Shown here: piece after piece, positions 1 to 8,042 of the stretch
Layout of the letters: every line of letters starts with the position of its first letter
Position numbering within the stretch: the stretch's first letter is position 1
Assembly (NCBI GenBank): GCA_051278195.1
Contig: JBNMQM010000003.1
Coordinates: 1 to 64,000, forward strand
DNA length: 64,000 bases
Origin: JAHRVQ01 sp051278195
GTDB taxonomy: Bacteria; Pseudomonadota; Gammaproteobacteria; Pseudomonadales; Azotimanducaceae
Reading direction: 5' to 3'
The notes under the pieces: model-generated
What the model saw: the letters and a program-made list of their open reading frames with translations, nothing else
Told to the model about the DNA's origin: nothing
The model's database searches: none
Translations under genes and position numbers: made by a program

Positions 1-2
1 AC

Positions 3-872
3 ATCGGGGCAATGTATCGCGCAGCAGAAGAAGCCGGTGCCAAGGTTCGCGTTTGGCAAGCAGATTCAGAAACCGGATTGTTAGATACTGATGATCTAAC
101 GGCACTACTGAGTTCGAAAACAAAGCTAGTTTGCTTCCCCCATGCTTCAAACATTTCAGGGCAAAAGAACGACGCAAATAAAATTATCGCGCTGGCGAAA
201 GCCGCCGGTGCATACACACTGGTTGATGGCGTTTCTTATGCGCCCCATGCCATCCCTGATGTTGACGCAATGGGTGCCGACATCTATGTGTTCTCGCTGT
301 ATAAGGTGTATTCGGTTCACTTGGGTGTGATGGTCGTACGGGAGCACCTTCTTGAGGCATTGCCCAGACAAGGGCATTACTTCAAAGAAGGTTTGGATGT
401 CAGCGACAGGTTGATTCCAGCCGGTCCTGATCATGCTCAGATAGCGGCAAGCAATGGCGCACTTGATTATATTGAGACCCTTTCAGCGCACCATGGCGGT
501 CCCGTTAATTCTGAGCGAGGTGCTGCGGCATTCATATCATCGCTGTGGCGGGCGCATGAACAAAAACTCGTCGAGCCCTTACTGCAGCTTCTGAGTACAG
601 CACAGAGCGCCAAGCTGATTGGCAGCGAAATAGCAGATGAATGGCGTTGTCCCGTCGTGTCTTTTTCACCGAAGAATGACGAGCCGGGAGATCTTGCGCA
701 TATTCTTTGTGACCAAAAAGTACTCGTGTCTTCTGGTCATTACTATGCCCCACGTTTGCTGGAGCAAGTTGGCCTTGACCCCGCACGAGGCGTGATTCGT
801 TTTTCAATGGCGCATTACAATAGCGTCGAAGAAGTCGAATATCTAGTCAGTAAACTCGAGCCGCTTCTGTGA
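3..872 (+). CDS. class V aminotransferase / cysteine desulfurase-like protein, 5' truncated
   Basis: PLP-dependent fold-type I enzyme. The reading frame is open to the window edge and the family needs about 100 more N-terminal residues, so the gene starts upstream and the ATG at 12 is internal. Visible are the cofactor Asp in LVDGVSYAPH, where the family has D-x-x-Q/S-x-x-x-H, and the Schiff-base lysine in FSLYKVYSVHLG. This fits the cysteine desulfurase-like branch of class V; the natural substrate cannot be told. The 3' end overlaps the convergent alpha-E gene by about 30 bp. Confidence 0.8.
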   Translation: MGAMYRAAEEAGAKVRVWQADSETGLLDTDDLTALLSSKTKLVCFPHASNISGQKNDANKIIALAKAAGAYTLVDGVSYAPHAIPDVDAMGADIYVFSLYKVYSVHLGVMVVREHLLEALPRQGHYFKEGLDVSDRLIPAGPDHAQIAASNGALDYIETLSAHHGGPVNSERGAAAFISSLWRAHEQKLVEPLLQLLSTAQSAKLIGSEIADEWRCPVVSFSPKNDEPGDLAHILCDQKVLVSSGHYYAPRLLEQVGLDPARGVIRFSMAHYNSVEEVEYLVSKLEPLL

Positions 873-1817
873 TCCAGCAGATTCAGCTTGACTCAGGTCG
901 TGCATAAACCAGGTCTTGCAGATCTCGTCGTGTATGTTTGCTAAATCTAACTGTACCTCATCAATAAACTCATGAAGTTGTGATTCATTCAGCAGTTTGA
1001 TCACATCATTCTGGTCGAGATGCCGCTGTGCCTGACTGATTTCTCGCAGTGTATTTTCATTGCGAGGCAAGGCTTTGCAACTTTCATTTGCGTTGGCCAA
1101 ACAGTGCGCGACGGCTCTAGGAAAATTTTTGTTCTTGATTAAGAAATCGACAACATCCTCGCCGTTGACCCTGTCTTGCACGTGCTGTCGATACATCTGA
1201 TAGCCTGCTAGAGACTTGAGAACATTCATCCATAGTATGTCATCGTATTCGCTGATGTCGTTGGTTTCGGGGTTGAGCAAGCTCAGACAGCCAACATCGA
1301 CGATTCGTGTGGTCATGTCAGCACGTTCGAGTTTTCGACCCAATTCGATAAAGTTATACGCGGTATCGACGCTCATGCTGCTGGCCAATATGCCAGTAAG
1401 TTGATTGCAGATGGCCGTGATCTCTTGCAAGAATCTGTGTCTACCTCCTCGCTTGATACCTTGATTCTGCTCGCGCTTGATAAATAGATCGAGTTCATTA
1501 ATCAATACCCAGGCTTCGTTAGGTAAGATCTCCCGCGTGGTGCGAGCATTTTCTCTTGCCAAACCTATGCAAGCTCGAACAGAGTTGAGCTCATCGTTGA
1601 GTAAAAATTTAATGACGTTGCGCTCGTCGACTTTGGTGAAACGCTGCTGAAATCTGGCCTCAGCGCCTGTAATTAACAGCAGGCTCTGCCAGATGTGTTT
1701 GACCTTTGGCATGTCCATCACCAGATTGGTATTGACACTAATCAAGCGTGTGGTGTTTTCGGCTCGCTCTATATAACGGCCCATCCAGTACATTCGTTCT
1801 GCTACTCTCGATAACAT
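843..1817 (-). CDS. alpha-E domain protein (DUF403 family)
   Basis: About 324 residues, all-helical alpha-E domain, beginning with the family's typical MLSRVAERMYWMGRYIERAENTTR-like N terminus. I place the start at the ATG at 1817 because a GAGGT ribosome site lies just upstream and the longer reading would overlap the preceding gene. It follows the ATP-grasp gene by 7 bp, and this pairing is conserved across bacteria. In many genomes a transglutaminase-like protease gene completes the set; here the next gene is a convergent aminotransferase instead. The family has no settled biochemical function; a role with peptide or amide ligation by its partner is inferred from context only. Confidence 0.85.
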   Translation of the reverse strand: MLSRVAERMYWMGRYIERAENTTRLISVNTNLVMDMPKVKHIWQSLLLITGAEARFQQRFTKVDERNVIKFLLNDELNSVRACIGLARENARTTREILPNEAWVLINELDLFIKREQNQGIKRGGRHRFLQEITAICNQLTGILASSMSVDTAYNFIELGRKLERADMTTRIVDVGCLSLLNPETNDISEYDDILWMNVLKSLAGYQMYRQHVQDRVNGEDVVDFLIKNKNFPRAVAHCLANANESCKALPRNENTLREISQAQRHLDQNDVIKLLNESQLHEFIDEVQLDLANIHDEICKTWFMHDLSQAESAGSQKRLEFTD

Positions 1818-1824
1818 AATTACC

Positions 1825-3270
1825 TCAACCTTTGTCTGCGAGAACCCAGGTGTCTTTACTGCCGCCACCTTGAGATGAGTTCACTACAAGTGATCCCCTG
1901 ACCAGAGCGACACGGGTCAAACCACCTGCTGTTACATAACTGCGGTTTCCCTGCAGAATAAATGGCCTGAGATCGACATGGCGGGCCTCGATAGCGTTCT
2001 CACATAGGGTCGGCACAGTCGACAGATTAATGATCGGCTGAGCGATATAGTTACGTGGGTTCGCTTTGATTTGGCGCTTTATATCCGCCGTACTACGCTT
2101 CGATTCTCGGGGTCCGATGTACATGCCATAACCACCTGATTCATTCGCTGGTTTGACAACCAAGTTCTCTACATTCGCGATCACGTGTTTTTGTTGTTGT
2201 TTATCTTCTAGGTTGAAACTAGGCACATTCTCGAGAATAGGCTCTTCACCCAGGTAGTAACGAATCATGTCGGGGACATAGGTGTAAACGACCTTATCGT
2301 CAGCGACACCAGCTCCGGGTGCGTTAGCCAGAGCAACATTGCCTGCTCGCCATGCTCGAAATAAACCGGGTACACCTAGCGCGGAATCTTTGCGAAAAAC
2401 TTCCGGGTCCATAAATAGGTCGTCGATGCGGCGATAGATAACGTCGACACGCGAAAGCCCTTCGACGGTTTTCATATAAACGCAATCGTCGTCGGCAACC
2501 ATTAGGTCAGAACCTTCTACCAGCTCTGCCCCCATCCGCTGGGCGAGAAATGAGTGTTCAAAATATGCTGAGTTAAAAATCCCAGGCGTTAGTACAACCA
2601 CTTCCGGGTAGTCTTTAGGCCGAGGTGAAATCGAGCTCAAGGTATCAAATAATTGTGTAGGGTAGTCGTCCATTGGCAAAATGGCATGGTCTTCGAACAG
2701 CTCGGGCAAAATCCGTTTACTGATGTTCCGATTCTCCAACATATAGGAGACACCAGAAGGGACACGCAGGTTGTCTTCAAGCACGTAGAGAGTGCCGTCA
2801 CCACCGCGAATTAGATCTGAGCCACAAATATGCGCCCAGGTATCGTGCAGCGGCCGCATACCGATGCATTCTTTTCGGTAGTCTTTCGACGACGCTAGAA
2901 CCGAACGCGGAATCACTTTGTCTTTAATGATTTTCTCATCATTGTAAACGTCGGTGATAAATAAGTTGAGTGCCATCAGGCGCTGCTTCAAACCCTTTTC
3001 TATGGTTCGCCACTCCCGTTCGCGAATGACTCGTGGAATAATATCAAAAGGCCACTCTCGGTCGATATTCTGTCCTTCGCTATAGACTGTGAAGGTTATG
3101 CCCATTGTTCGAATCAATAGTTCTGCAGCGCTAGATCTAGCGGCCAGTTCTTTATAATTGTTTTTCTTCAGAAAATTGACGAGTTGACTGAGCTCAGGGC
3201 GCGCCCGGTTTTTCTCGGTGAGAATTTCGTCGTAGGCACCTGCGGGAGGTGTGTAATTCTTAAGATCCAT
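1825..3270 (-). CDS. circularly permuted ATP-grasp protein (DUF404/DUF407)
   Basis: 481 residues matching the circularly permuted ATP-grasp family across its length. Family landmarks include DLIRGGDGTLYVLEDNLRVPSG, the segment around NSAYFEHSFLAQRMGAELVEG and the glycine-rich VVKPANESGGYGMYIG, which would bind nucleotide. ATP-grasp enzymes usually join a carboxylate to an amine through an acyl phosphate, but the substrate of this branch is unknown. It is the upstream gene of a two-gene operon with the alpha-E protein. Cytoplasmic, no signal peptide. An inverted repeat lies in its upstream gap. Confidence 0.88.
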   Translation of the reverse strand: MDLKNYTPPAGAYDEILTEKNRARPELSQLVNFLKKNNYKELAARSSAAELLIRTMGITFTVYSEGQNIDREWPFDIIPRVIREREWRTIEKGLKQRLMALNLFITDVYNDEKIIKDKVIPRSVLASSKDYRKECIGMRPLHDTWAHICGSDLIRGGDGTLYVLEDNLRVPSGVSYMLENRNISKRILPELFEDHAILPMDDYPTQLFDTLSSISPRPKDYPEVVVLTPGIFNSAYFEHSFLAQRMGAELVEGSDLMVADDDCVYMKTVEGLSRVDVIYRRIDDLFMDPEVFRKDSALGVPGLFRAWRAGNVALANAPGAGVADDKVVYTYVPDMIRYYLGEEPILENVPSFNLEDKQQQKHVIANVENLVVKPANESGGYGMYIGPRESKRSTADIKRQIKANPRNYIAQPIINLSTVPTLCENAIEARHVDLRPFILQGNRSYVTAGGLTRVALVRGSLVVNSSQGGGSKDTWVLADKG

Positions 3271-3304
3271 ACAATCCTACAGGTCGATTGAAGTTGACTA
3301 TTAT

Positions 3305-3326
3305 GCCAGTTTAGAATTCAACTGGC
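3305..3326. promoter_or_regulatory. inverted repeat upstream of the ATP-grasp gene
   Basis: GCCAGTT and AACTGGC form a perfect 7-bp inverted repeat around an 8-nt centre in the 70-bp gap between the GNAT gene and the ATP-grasp gene. There is no T run on the minus strand after it, so an operator or mRNA hairpin is as likely as a terminator. Confidence 0.35.
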
Positions 3327-3340
3327 TATTTAGGGCGGTG

Positions 3341-3790
3341 TTAGACTTCTATCTCGAGTAGATCGTAGTGCGTCTTGACCATGCCGAGTGCAAGGTACGT
3401 CGCGCGAGCACTATCGTTTCCCTGTTCCACGTAAAGCCTAACGCCACAAACTTCTGGGTCTTCTTTTGCGCTGCGCAGTACATCGGCGTAAAGAGCGCCA
3501 AAAGCCCCCTGACGACGTCCAGCGGGGGCGATATAGACACTCTGTATCCACAGAAATTGGCCGTTGCGCCAATCACTCCATTCGAACGTGATTCCCAGGC
3601 AGCCAACCACCTCGTGTAGGTCGTTTTCCACGACCAGGTAATAGCCATGGGCTGGATTAGAAATCTGCGCGGTCACACCACCTTTTATTTGTTTGTCCGG
3701 TAATATCTTATTTTCAGTCTCTAATGCCATGGCCTGATTGAAACTGGCGATCACTCCTGCATCTGATAATACTGCGCGTCTTACGTTCAT
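3341..3790 (-). CDS. GNAT family N-acetyltransferase
   Basis: 149 residues with the GNAT fold: a VRRAVLSDAGVI start, the central strands, acetyl-CoA loop APAGRRQGAFGALY (R/Q-x-x-G-x-G/A type), and the C-terminal LYVEQGNDSARATYLALGM segment common to this family. Acceptor unknown. Its ATG overlaps the stop of the peptidase gene as ATGA, so it is translationally coupled as the last gene of ribA-pepQ-peptidase-GNAT. A role in acetylating an amino group of a peptide or amino acid would fit the operon but is inference. Confidence 0.85.
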   Translation of the reverse strand: MNVRRAVLSDAGVIASFNQAMALETENKILPDKQIKGGVTAQISNPAHGYYLVVENDLHEVVGCLGITFEWSDWRNGQFLWIQSVYIAPAGRRQGAFGALYADVLRSAKEDPEVCGVRLYVEQGNDSARATYLALGMVKTHYDLLEIEV

Positions 3791-5958
3791 AGGTTTGCCA
3801 CATTCTGAGAAAAGAATCGATCCATTAGAGAATAGCGATGTATGTTGACCCGTCGCCCGGATAGGCCATGTTTTGCACCAGGATAGTTCATGATTTCAAA
3901 ATCAGTGTTTTGATCCTGAAGCGTTTTATAGAGCTTTGTGCTGTTGGTAAACAATACATTGTCGTCGGCCATGCCGTGGATGATGAGCAATTTCCCGGTT
4001 AAGGATTCGGCGTAAGGAAAAACTGAGCTATTAAGATATCCTTCTGCGTTCGAGTCTGGGTGCCCCAGATAACGCTCCGTGTAATGAGTGTCATACAGGC
4101 GCCAATCAGTCACTGGTGCGACGCTAACCCCCGCTTTGAACTTATTGCTTTTCATCATAAGCATCAAAGTCATGTAGCCACCGTAACTGTGACCAAAAAC
4201 CGCCAAACGATTAGGGTCAACCCAGTCTGACGAGCATAAGTGGTCAATTCCTAACAATTGGTCGAGAACTTCAATGTCTCCCATTTTTCGGTAAATAGGC
4301 GATTCGAACGCTTTGCCGCGATGAGCTGTTCCGCGGTTGTCTAATTGTAATAAGCCATACCCTTGGGAAGCCATGTAATGGTGCCAGGGTGGTATCCATT
4401 CATTGCTGACTCGCTGTACGCCAGGTCCACCGTAAACGGTAAGAATCAAAGGCGATCGACCTTCGACCTCTAACTGGTTTGAAGATGGTTTGATGACACG
4501 AAAATGCAGTGACTGTCCATCCTCTGCTTTGATTTCATCAAAGCTTACTTGTCCTCGATTCGATAGGTACGGTGAGAATGGGTGCGATCTATCGAGCACA
4601 TTCGGTTCTAGTTTCTCGAGTATGGAGCCTTTCGTGCTACACAGATGCACGGCCGGGGGTTCGAGAGCTGAACTAAAGCGGTCGACAAAAACACTGCCGT
4701 CTCGACTTACAGAGGTGCTGTGTGAATATCCTCTGGCAGTGATGCGTAGAGCAGTTTTGCCTGCTTCTGTCGCAGCGTCTTGTTGTGGGTCTTTTCGGTC
4801 GATGCTATACAGATGCCTTTCGAGTGGCGTATCCAAAAAGCCGTCGAAGTAAATTTTCTCGCTAGTAACGGCCTTTATGTCAGCAACAACGCTCTCACCG
4901 AAGGTCAGTTGCCGCACCAATTCACCATCATCCTTAAACAGATAAAGGTGGTTGTAGCCACTGCGCTCCGAGCCCCAGATAAATTGCTGATTGTCTAATG
5001 CCGTGAAGTTATCATTTAGGTTTGTCCAGCTATCACTGGCTTCGCTGATCAGTATGCGGAGTGGACTGCCATCTCGATGACAGCAGAGCAATTCAAGAGT
5101 TTGTTGATCTCTAGATTGCCTCTGGATAGCCAAGTGGTTGTTATCGTGAAACCAGCTGACCCTGGTGATATAGGTTTCTGCCTTAGAACGGGTGTCTAGC
5201 CATTGGAGCTCACACTTTTCTAAACTCACGACACCGACAGTAACATCAGCGTTTGGCTTACCGGCAAAAGGATATCGCTGGTCAAACACACCAAACTGAT
5301 CGGCATCTATTTCATAACGTTGCGATACTTCCACAGGTGCTTCGTCGACCCGAGTAAATGCTATGCAGGTGCTGTCTGGAGACCACCAGTAGCCGTTGTA
5401 GCGGTGCATTTCTTCCTGGGCGATAAAGTCTGCGAGACCGCAGCTGACCAGTTCTTTGCCCTCTGTTGTAAGTTGTCGTGTTTCTAGTGATGTTAAATTC
5501 AAGGCGAACAAATTTTGCGACCTGACAAAGGCAATCCATTCGCCATTGGGTGAGAAACGGATGTCAGTTTCATAGGTCGTATCATCGGTCAGTTGCGTTA
5601 GCGGTTGCTTATCGCCAAGTCGATACAGAAATAGATTCCCTTCAATTGGAAACAACAACGCATTGCCGGAGGGAGACCAGTGATATTCAACGATACCTGT
5701 CTGTGTGATGCGCAACCTTTCTCGTCGAGCTTTTTCAGCGTCCGACAGAGTTCGATTGTTTGTCAAAGTGCGCGCGTCAACCAACTGTTGATGGGTATCT
5801 GATTCGATATCGTAAACCCATAGGCTAAGCTGCTCGAAGTTTTCTTCTGACGCTTTCAAATAGCTGACTTGTTTGCTGTCATGGGATAACTTGAGTTGAA
5901 GCGGCGCTAGCCCATTTAGATCGGGGTCACCAAAAATACGTTGCAAGGTTATGCTCAT
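3787..5958 (-). CDS. S9B prolyl oligopeptidase family, dipeptidyl peptidase IV-like
   Basis: 723 residues: an N-terminal beta-propeller (about 1-470) and a C-terminal alpha/beta hydrolase. The catalytic triad is visible as Ser591 in GHSYGG, Asp665 in HGMADDN and His697 in GAKHG. The double glutamate E182-E183 in AQEEMHRYNGYWWSPD matches the DPP IV motif that grips the free amino end of substrates, so release of X-Pro (or X-Ala) dipeptides is expected. No signal peptide, so likely cytoplasmic, where it would finish imported peptides. It is coupled by ATGA overlaps both to pepQ upstream and to the GNAT gene downstream. Confidence 0.9.
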   Translation of the reverse strand: MSITLQRIFGDPDLNGLAPLQLKLSHDSKQVSYLKASEENFEQLSLWVYDIESDTHQQLVDARTLTNNRTLSDAEKARRERLRITQTGIVEYHWSPSGNALLFPIEGNLFLYRLGDKQPLTQLTDDTTYETDIRFSPNGEWIAFVRSQNLFALNLTSLETRQLTTEGKELVSCGLADFIAQEEMHRYNGYWWSPDSTCIAFTRVDEAPVEVSQRYEIDADQFGVFDQRYPFAGKPNADVTVGVVSLEKCELQWLDTRSKAETYITRVSWFHDNNHLAIQRQSRDQQTLELLCCHRDGSPLRILISEASDSWTNLNDNFTALDNQQFIWGSERSGYNHLYLFKDDGELVRQLTFGESVVADIKAVTSEKIYFDGFLDTPLERHLYSIDRKDPQQDAATEAGKTALRITARGYSHSTSVSRDGSVFVDRFSSALEPPAVHLCSTKGSILEKLEPNVLDRSHPFSPYLSNRGQVSFDEIKAEDGQSLHFRVIKPSSNQLEVEGRSPLILTVYGGPGVQRVSNEWIPPWHHYMASQGYGLLQLDNRGTAHRGKAFESPIYRKMGDIEVLDQLLGIDHLCSSDWVDPNRLAVFGHSYGGYMTLMLMMKSNKFKAGVSVAPVTDWRLYDTHYTERYLGHPDSNAEGYLNSSVFPYAESLTGKLLIIHGMADDNVLFTNSTKLYKTLQDQNTDFEIMNYPGAKHGLSGRRVNIHRYSLMDRFFSQNVANL

Positions 5959-7310
5959 AGCTGAGCGAACGCCTCCCGGGTCAAGTTCACGGCGCGATTA
6001 TTGATCATCGCTATATTGTCCTCGATCCGTATTCCGCCAAAAGGTAACAGTTTATCGATTTTGTCCCAGTCAATAGCGCTTGCATGGGCTGATCCCTTTA
6101 ATTCCTTTAATAGCATCGGAATAAAATACAGTCCGGGTTCAATCGTAAACACCTGTTTATTTTCTATGGTGCGCGTCAATCGAAGTGCTGGGTACTTATC
6201 CGGTGCTGCTTTCACATCCCCTTTGGGAGATTGTTGGAAACCGCCGACATCATGGGTTTGCAGGCCAAGAAAGTGGCCAAGGCCGTGCGGTAGGAATGTA
6301 AAGGTCAAGTTGGTCTCGAGCATTGCCGCAACGCTCATATCAACAAGGCCGTGCTGCTGAAGTATATCCGCCAGACGCACATGCATTTTTTCATGGAGCG
6401 TAGCGTAGTCCATGCCTACTTCAATATCGGCAATAATACCAAGTTGCGCTTCATCCACCGCTGCGATCAAGTCCATGAACAAGCCCGGCTCGGCTGCATA
6501 AGTGCGAGTAACATCCGCGGCGTAGCCCTGATAGTTTGCGCCAGCGTCTATCAACATTGATTTACGTTCACCGTCGTTGAAGCGTTTGTGTTCATAAAAT
6601 TGATAATGAAGAACAGCGCAGTGTTCATTCAGCGCGACGATATTGGAGTAGGGCGTCTCGTGTTCCCGGTGTGAAATACTCGCCAGATAAGCCTGCTGTA
6701 TTGCGAATTCAGACGCACCCTCGTCAAATGCTGTTTTGGCTGCTCGATGTCCTAGGCTGGCGAGCCGGCTCGCTTCTTTGAGGCAAGCGATTTCGTAATC
6801 GGTCTTATAAGCTCGCTGATAATGGAGAGGGTTTAATAGGTCTGGGTTATTGCAATCCGCAATTGACAGCTCAGCAGCAATGTCAGTTTCCTCTCCTATG
6901 TACGTGAGCTGATCGCTGTCCCCAAGATAGTTATGAGCATCGCCTATCTGCGTGATCGGTGTGATATCCCATTGATCAACCCAATAGCCCGTAGGTGTCT
7001 CCGGTGTCATGTGCCAATAATCTTCGGGCTGATGAAATAGTAGCTGGGGTTTTTCCCCTTCTCTCAAAACAACAAAGCTATCGGGTACCTGGGTAATCGG
7101 TACGAGTGCTTTAAAATGTGGATTCACCTTAAAAGGGTAGGTGTGGTCATCCAGAAAGGCGGTCTTGAGTGAGCCTGAGGCAATGACCACGCCGGATTTG
7201 CCCTGGGCTTTAGCAGCGTCGAGATAGTGATGTGAAATTTCTCTCAAATGCCCCGCATAGAGCTCGGCGTTGTTGTTGTCTGCCGCAGTGTCTGAAGGTG
7301 TGTGTCCCAT
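5955..7310 (-). CDS. pepQ: Xaa-Pro dipeptidase (prolidase)
   Basis: 451 residues, M24B metallopeptidase that splits X-Pro dipeptides. Metal ligands of the pita-bread fold are present: Asp in LIDAGANYQGYAADVTRTY (two), His in FLPHGLGHFLGLQTHDVGG, Glu in FTIEPGLYFIP and Glu in GGIRIEDN. Length fits gammaproteobacterial PepQ (about 440). It sits 13 bp downstream of ribA and overlaps the DPP IV-like gene, so the two proline-specific peptidases would act in sequence: one frees X-Pro dipeptides, the other cleaves them. Confidence 0.93.
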   Translation of the reverse strand: MGHTPSDTAADNNNAELYAGHLREISHHYLDAAKAQGKSGVVIASGSLKTAFLDDHTYPFKVNPHFKALVPITQVPDSFVVLREGEKPQLLFHQPEDYWHMTPETPTGYWVDQWDITPITQIGDAHNYLGDSDQLTYIGEETDIAAELSIADCNNPDLLNPLHYQRAYKTDYEIACLKEASRLASLGHRAAKTAFDEGASEFAIQQAYLASISHREHETPYSNIVALNEHCAVLHYQFYEHKRFNDGERKSMLIDAGANYQGYAADVTRTYAAEPGLFMDLIAAVDEAQLGIIADIEVGMDYATLHEKMHVRLADILQQHGLVDMSVAAMLETNLTFTFLPHGLGHFLGLQTHDVGGFQQSPKGDVKAAPDKYPALRLTRTIENKQVFTIEPGLYFIPMLLKELKGSAHASAIDWDKIDKLLPFGGIRIEDNIAMINNRAVNLTREAFAQL

Positions 7311-7323
7311 AAGTCCGATATCA

Positions 7324-7899
7324 TTATATAAGGTGGCCCATTCTAGCCTTTTTCGTTGCCATATAGGATGCAGCGTGGGGGTCTATTATCGTTGTTACGG
7401 GCGTTCTTGAAGTCACTTCAATTCCGGCCTCGGATAAAGCGCTTATTTTGTCAGGGTTGTTCGTTAACAAATTGACCTTGGCGATACCCAAATCCCGCAG
7501 AATCGAAACCGCATCGTCATACAGCCTGGCATCTATAGGCAAACCCAGCATTTCGTTGGCCTCGATGGTGTCATAGCCCTGTTCTTGCAAGGCATAAACG
7601 CGCACTTTTTCGCTAAGACCAATGCCACGCCCTTCCTGCGCGAGGTAAATAACGACGCCGGTATGCTGCTGGACGTAAGCAAGGCTGGCATCCAATTGGA
7701 GCTTGCAGTCACATTTCGTTGAACCCAATACTTCTGAGGTCAAACATGAAGATTGAATTCTGACGGATATTGGTTCACCGTGATTGAGATAGCCGCTGAT
7801 CATGGCAATCGGTTCTACGGTATTTGTAGAGCGATAAGCACGAAGACGAAATGTGCCATGGGCAGTTGGCAAGTTGGTTTCTGCGTAAAATTTTGTCAC
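7324..7899 (-). CDS. ribA: GTP cyclohydrolase II
   Basis: 191 residues, first enzyme of riboflavin synthesis, turning GTP into 2,5-diamino-6-ribosylamino-pyrimidinone phosphate with formate release. The zinc cysteines are C52, C63 and C65 in SCLTSEVLGSTKCDCKLQ, and YLAQEGRGIG carries the GTP-contacting segment. It is the stand-alone form without a RibB domain. The start is GTG at 7899 behind a GGGGAG ribosome site. It leads the operon with pepQ. Confidence 0.95.
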   Translation of the reverse strand: MTKFYAETNLPTAHGTFRLRAYRSTNTVEPIAMISGYLNHGEPISVRIQSSCLTSEVLGSTKCDCKLQLDASLAYVQQHTGVVIYLAQEGRGIGLSEKVRVYALQEQGYDTIEANEMLGLPIDARLYDDAVSILRDLGIAKVNLLTNNPDKISALSEAGIEVTSRTPVTTIIDPHAASYMATKKARMGHLI

Positions 7900-8042
7900 G
7901 GGTGACTCCCCGGGAAAGGATGCATCAGCTCAATCGAGTTTGCCTAAAGGCTGGCGCCTGAGTCACCAACGGACAAGGTATCTCAGTATTCTTTGTTTGA
8001 ATAGGAGCATTTGTCACGATGATGCAACCGCTGTCGATAGAG

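Noticed and set aside
7901..7967. FMN riboswitch or other leader element before ribA
   Set aside because: Only an 8-bp inverted repeat (GGTGACTC/GAGTCACC) with a 51-nt gap is seen; conserved RFN-element boxes are absent.
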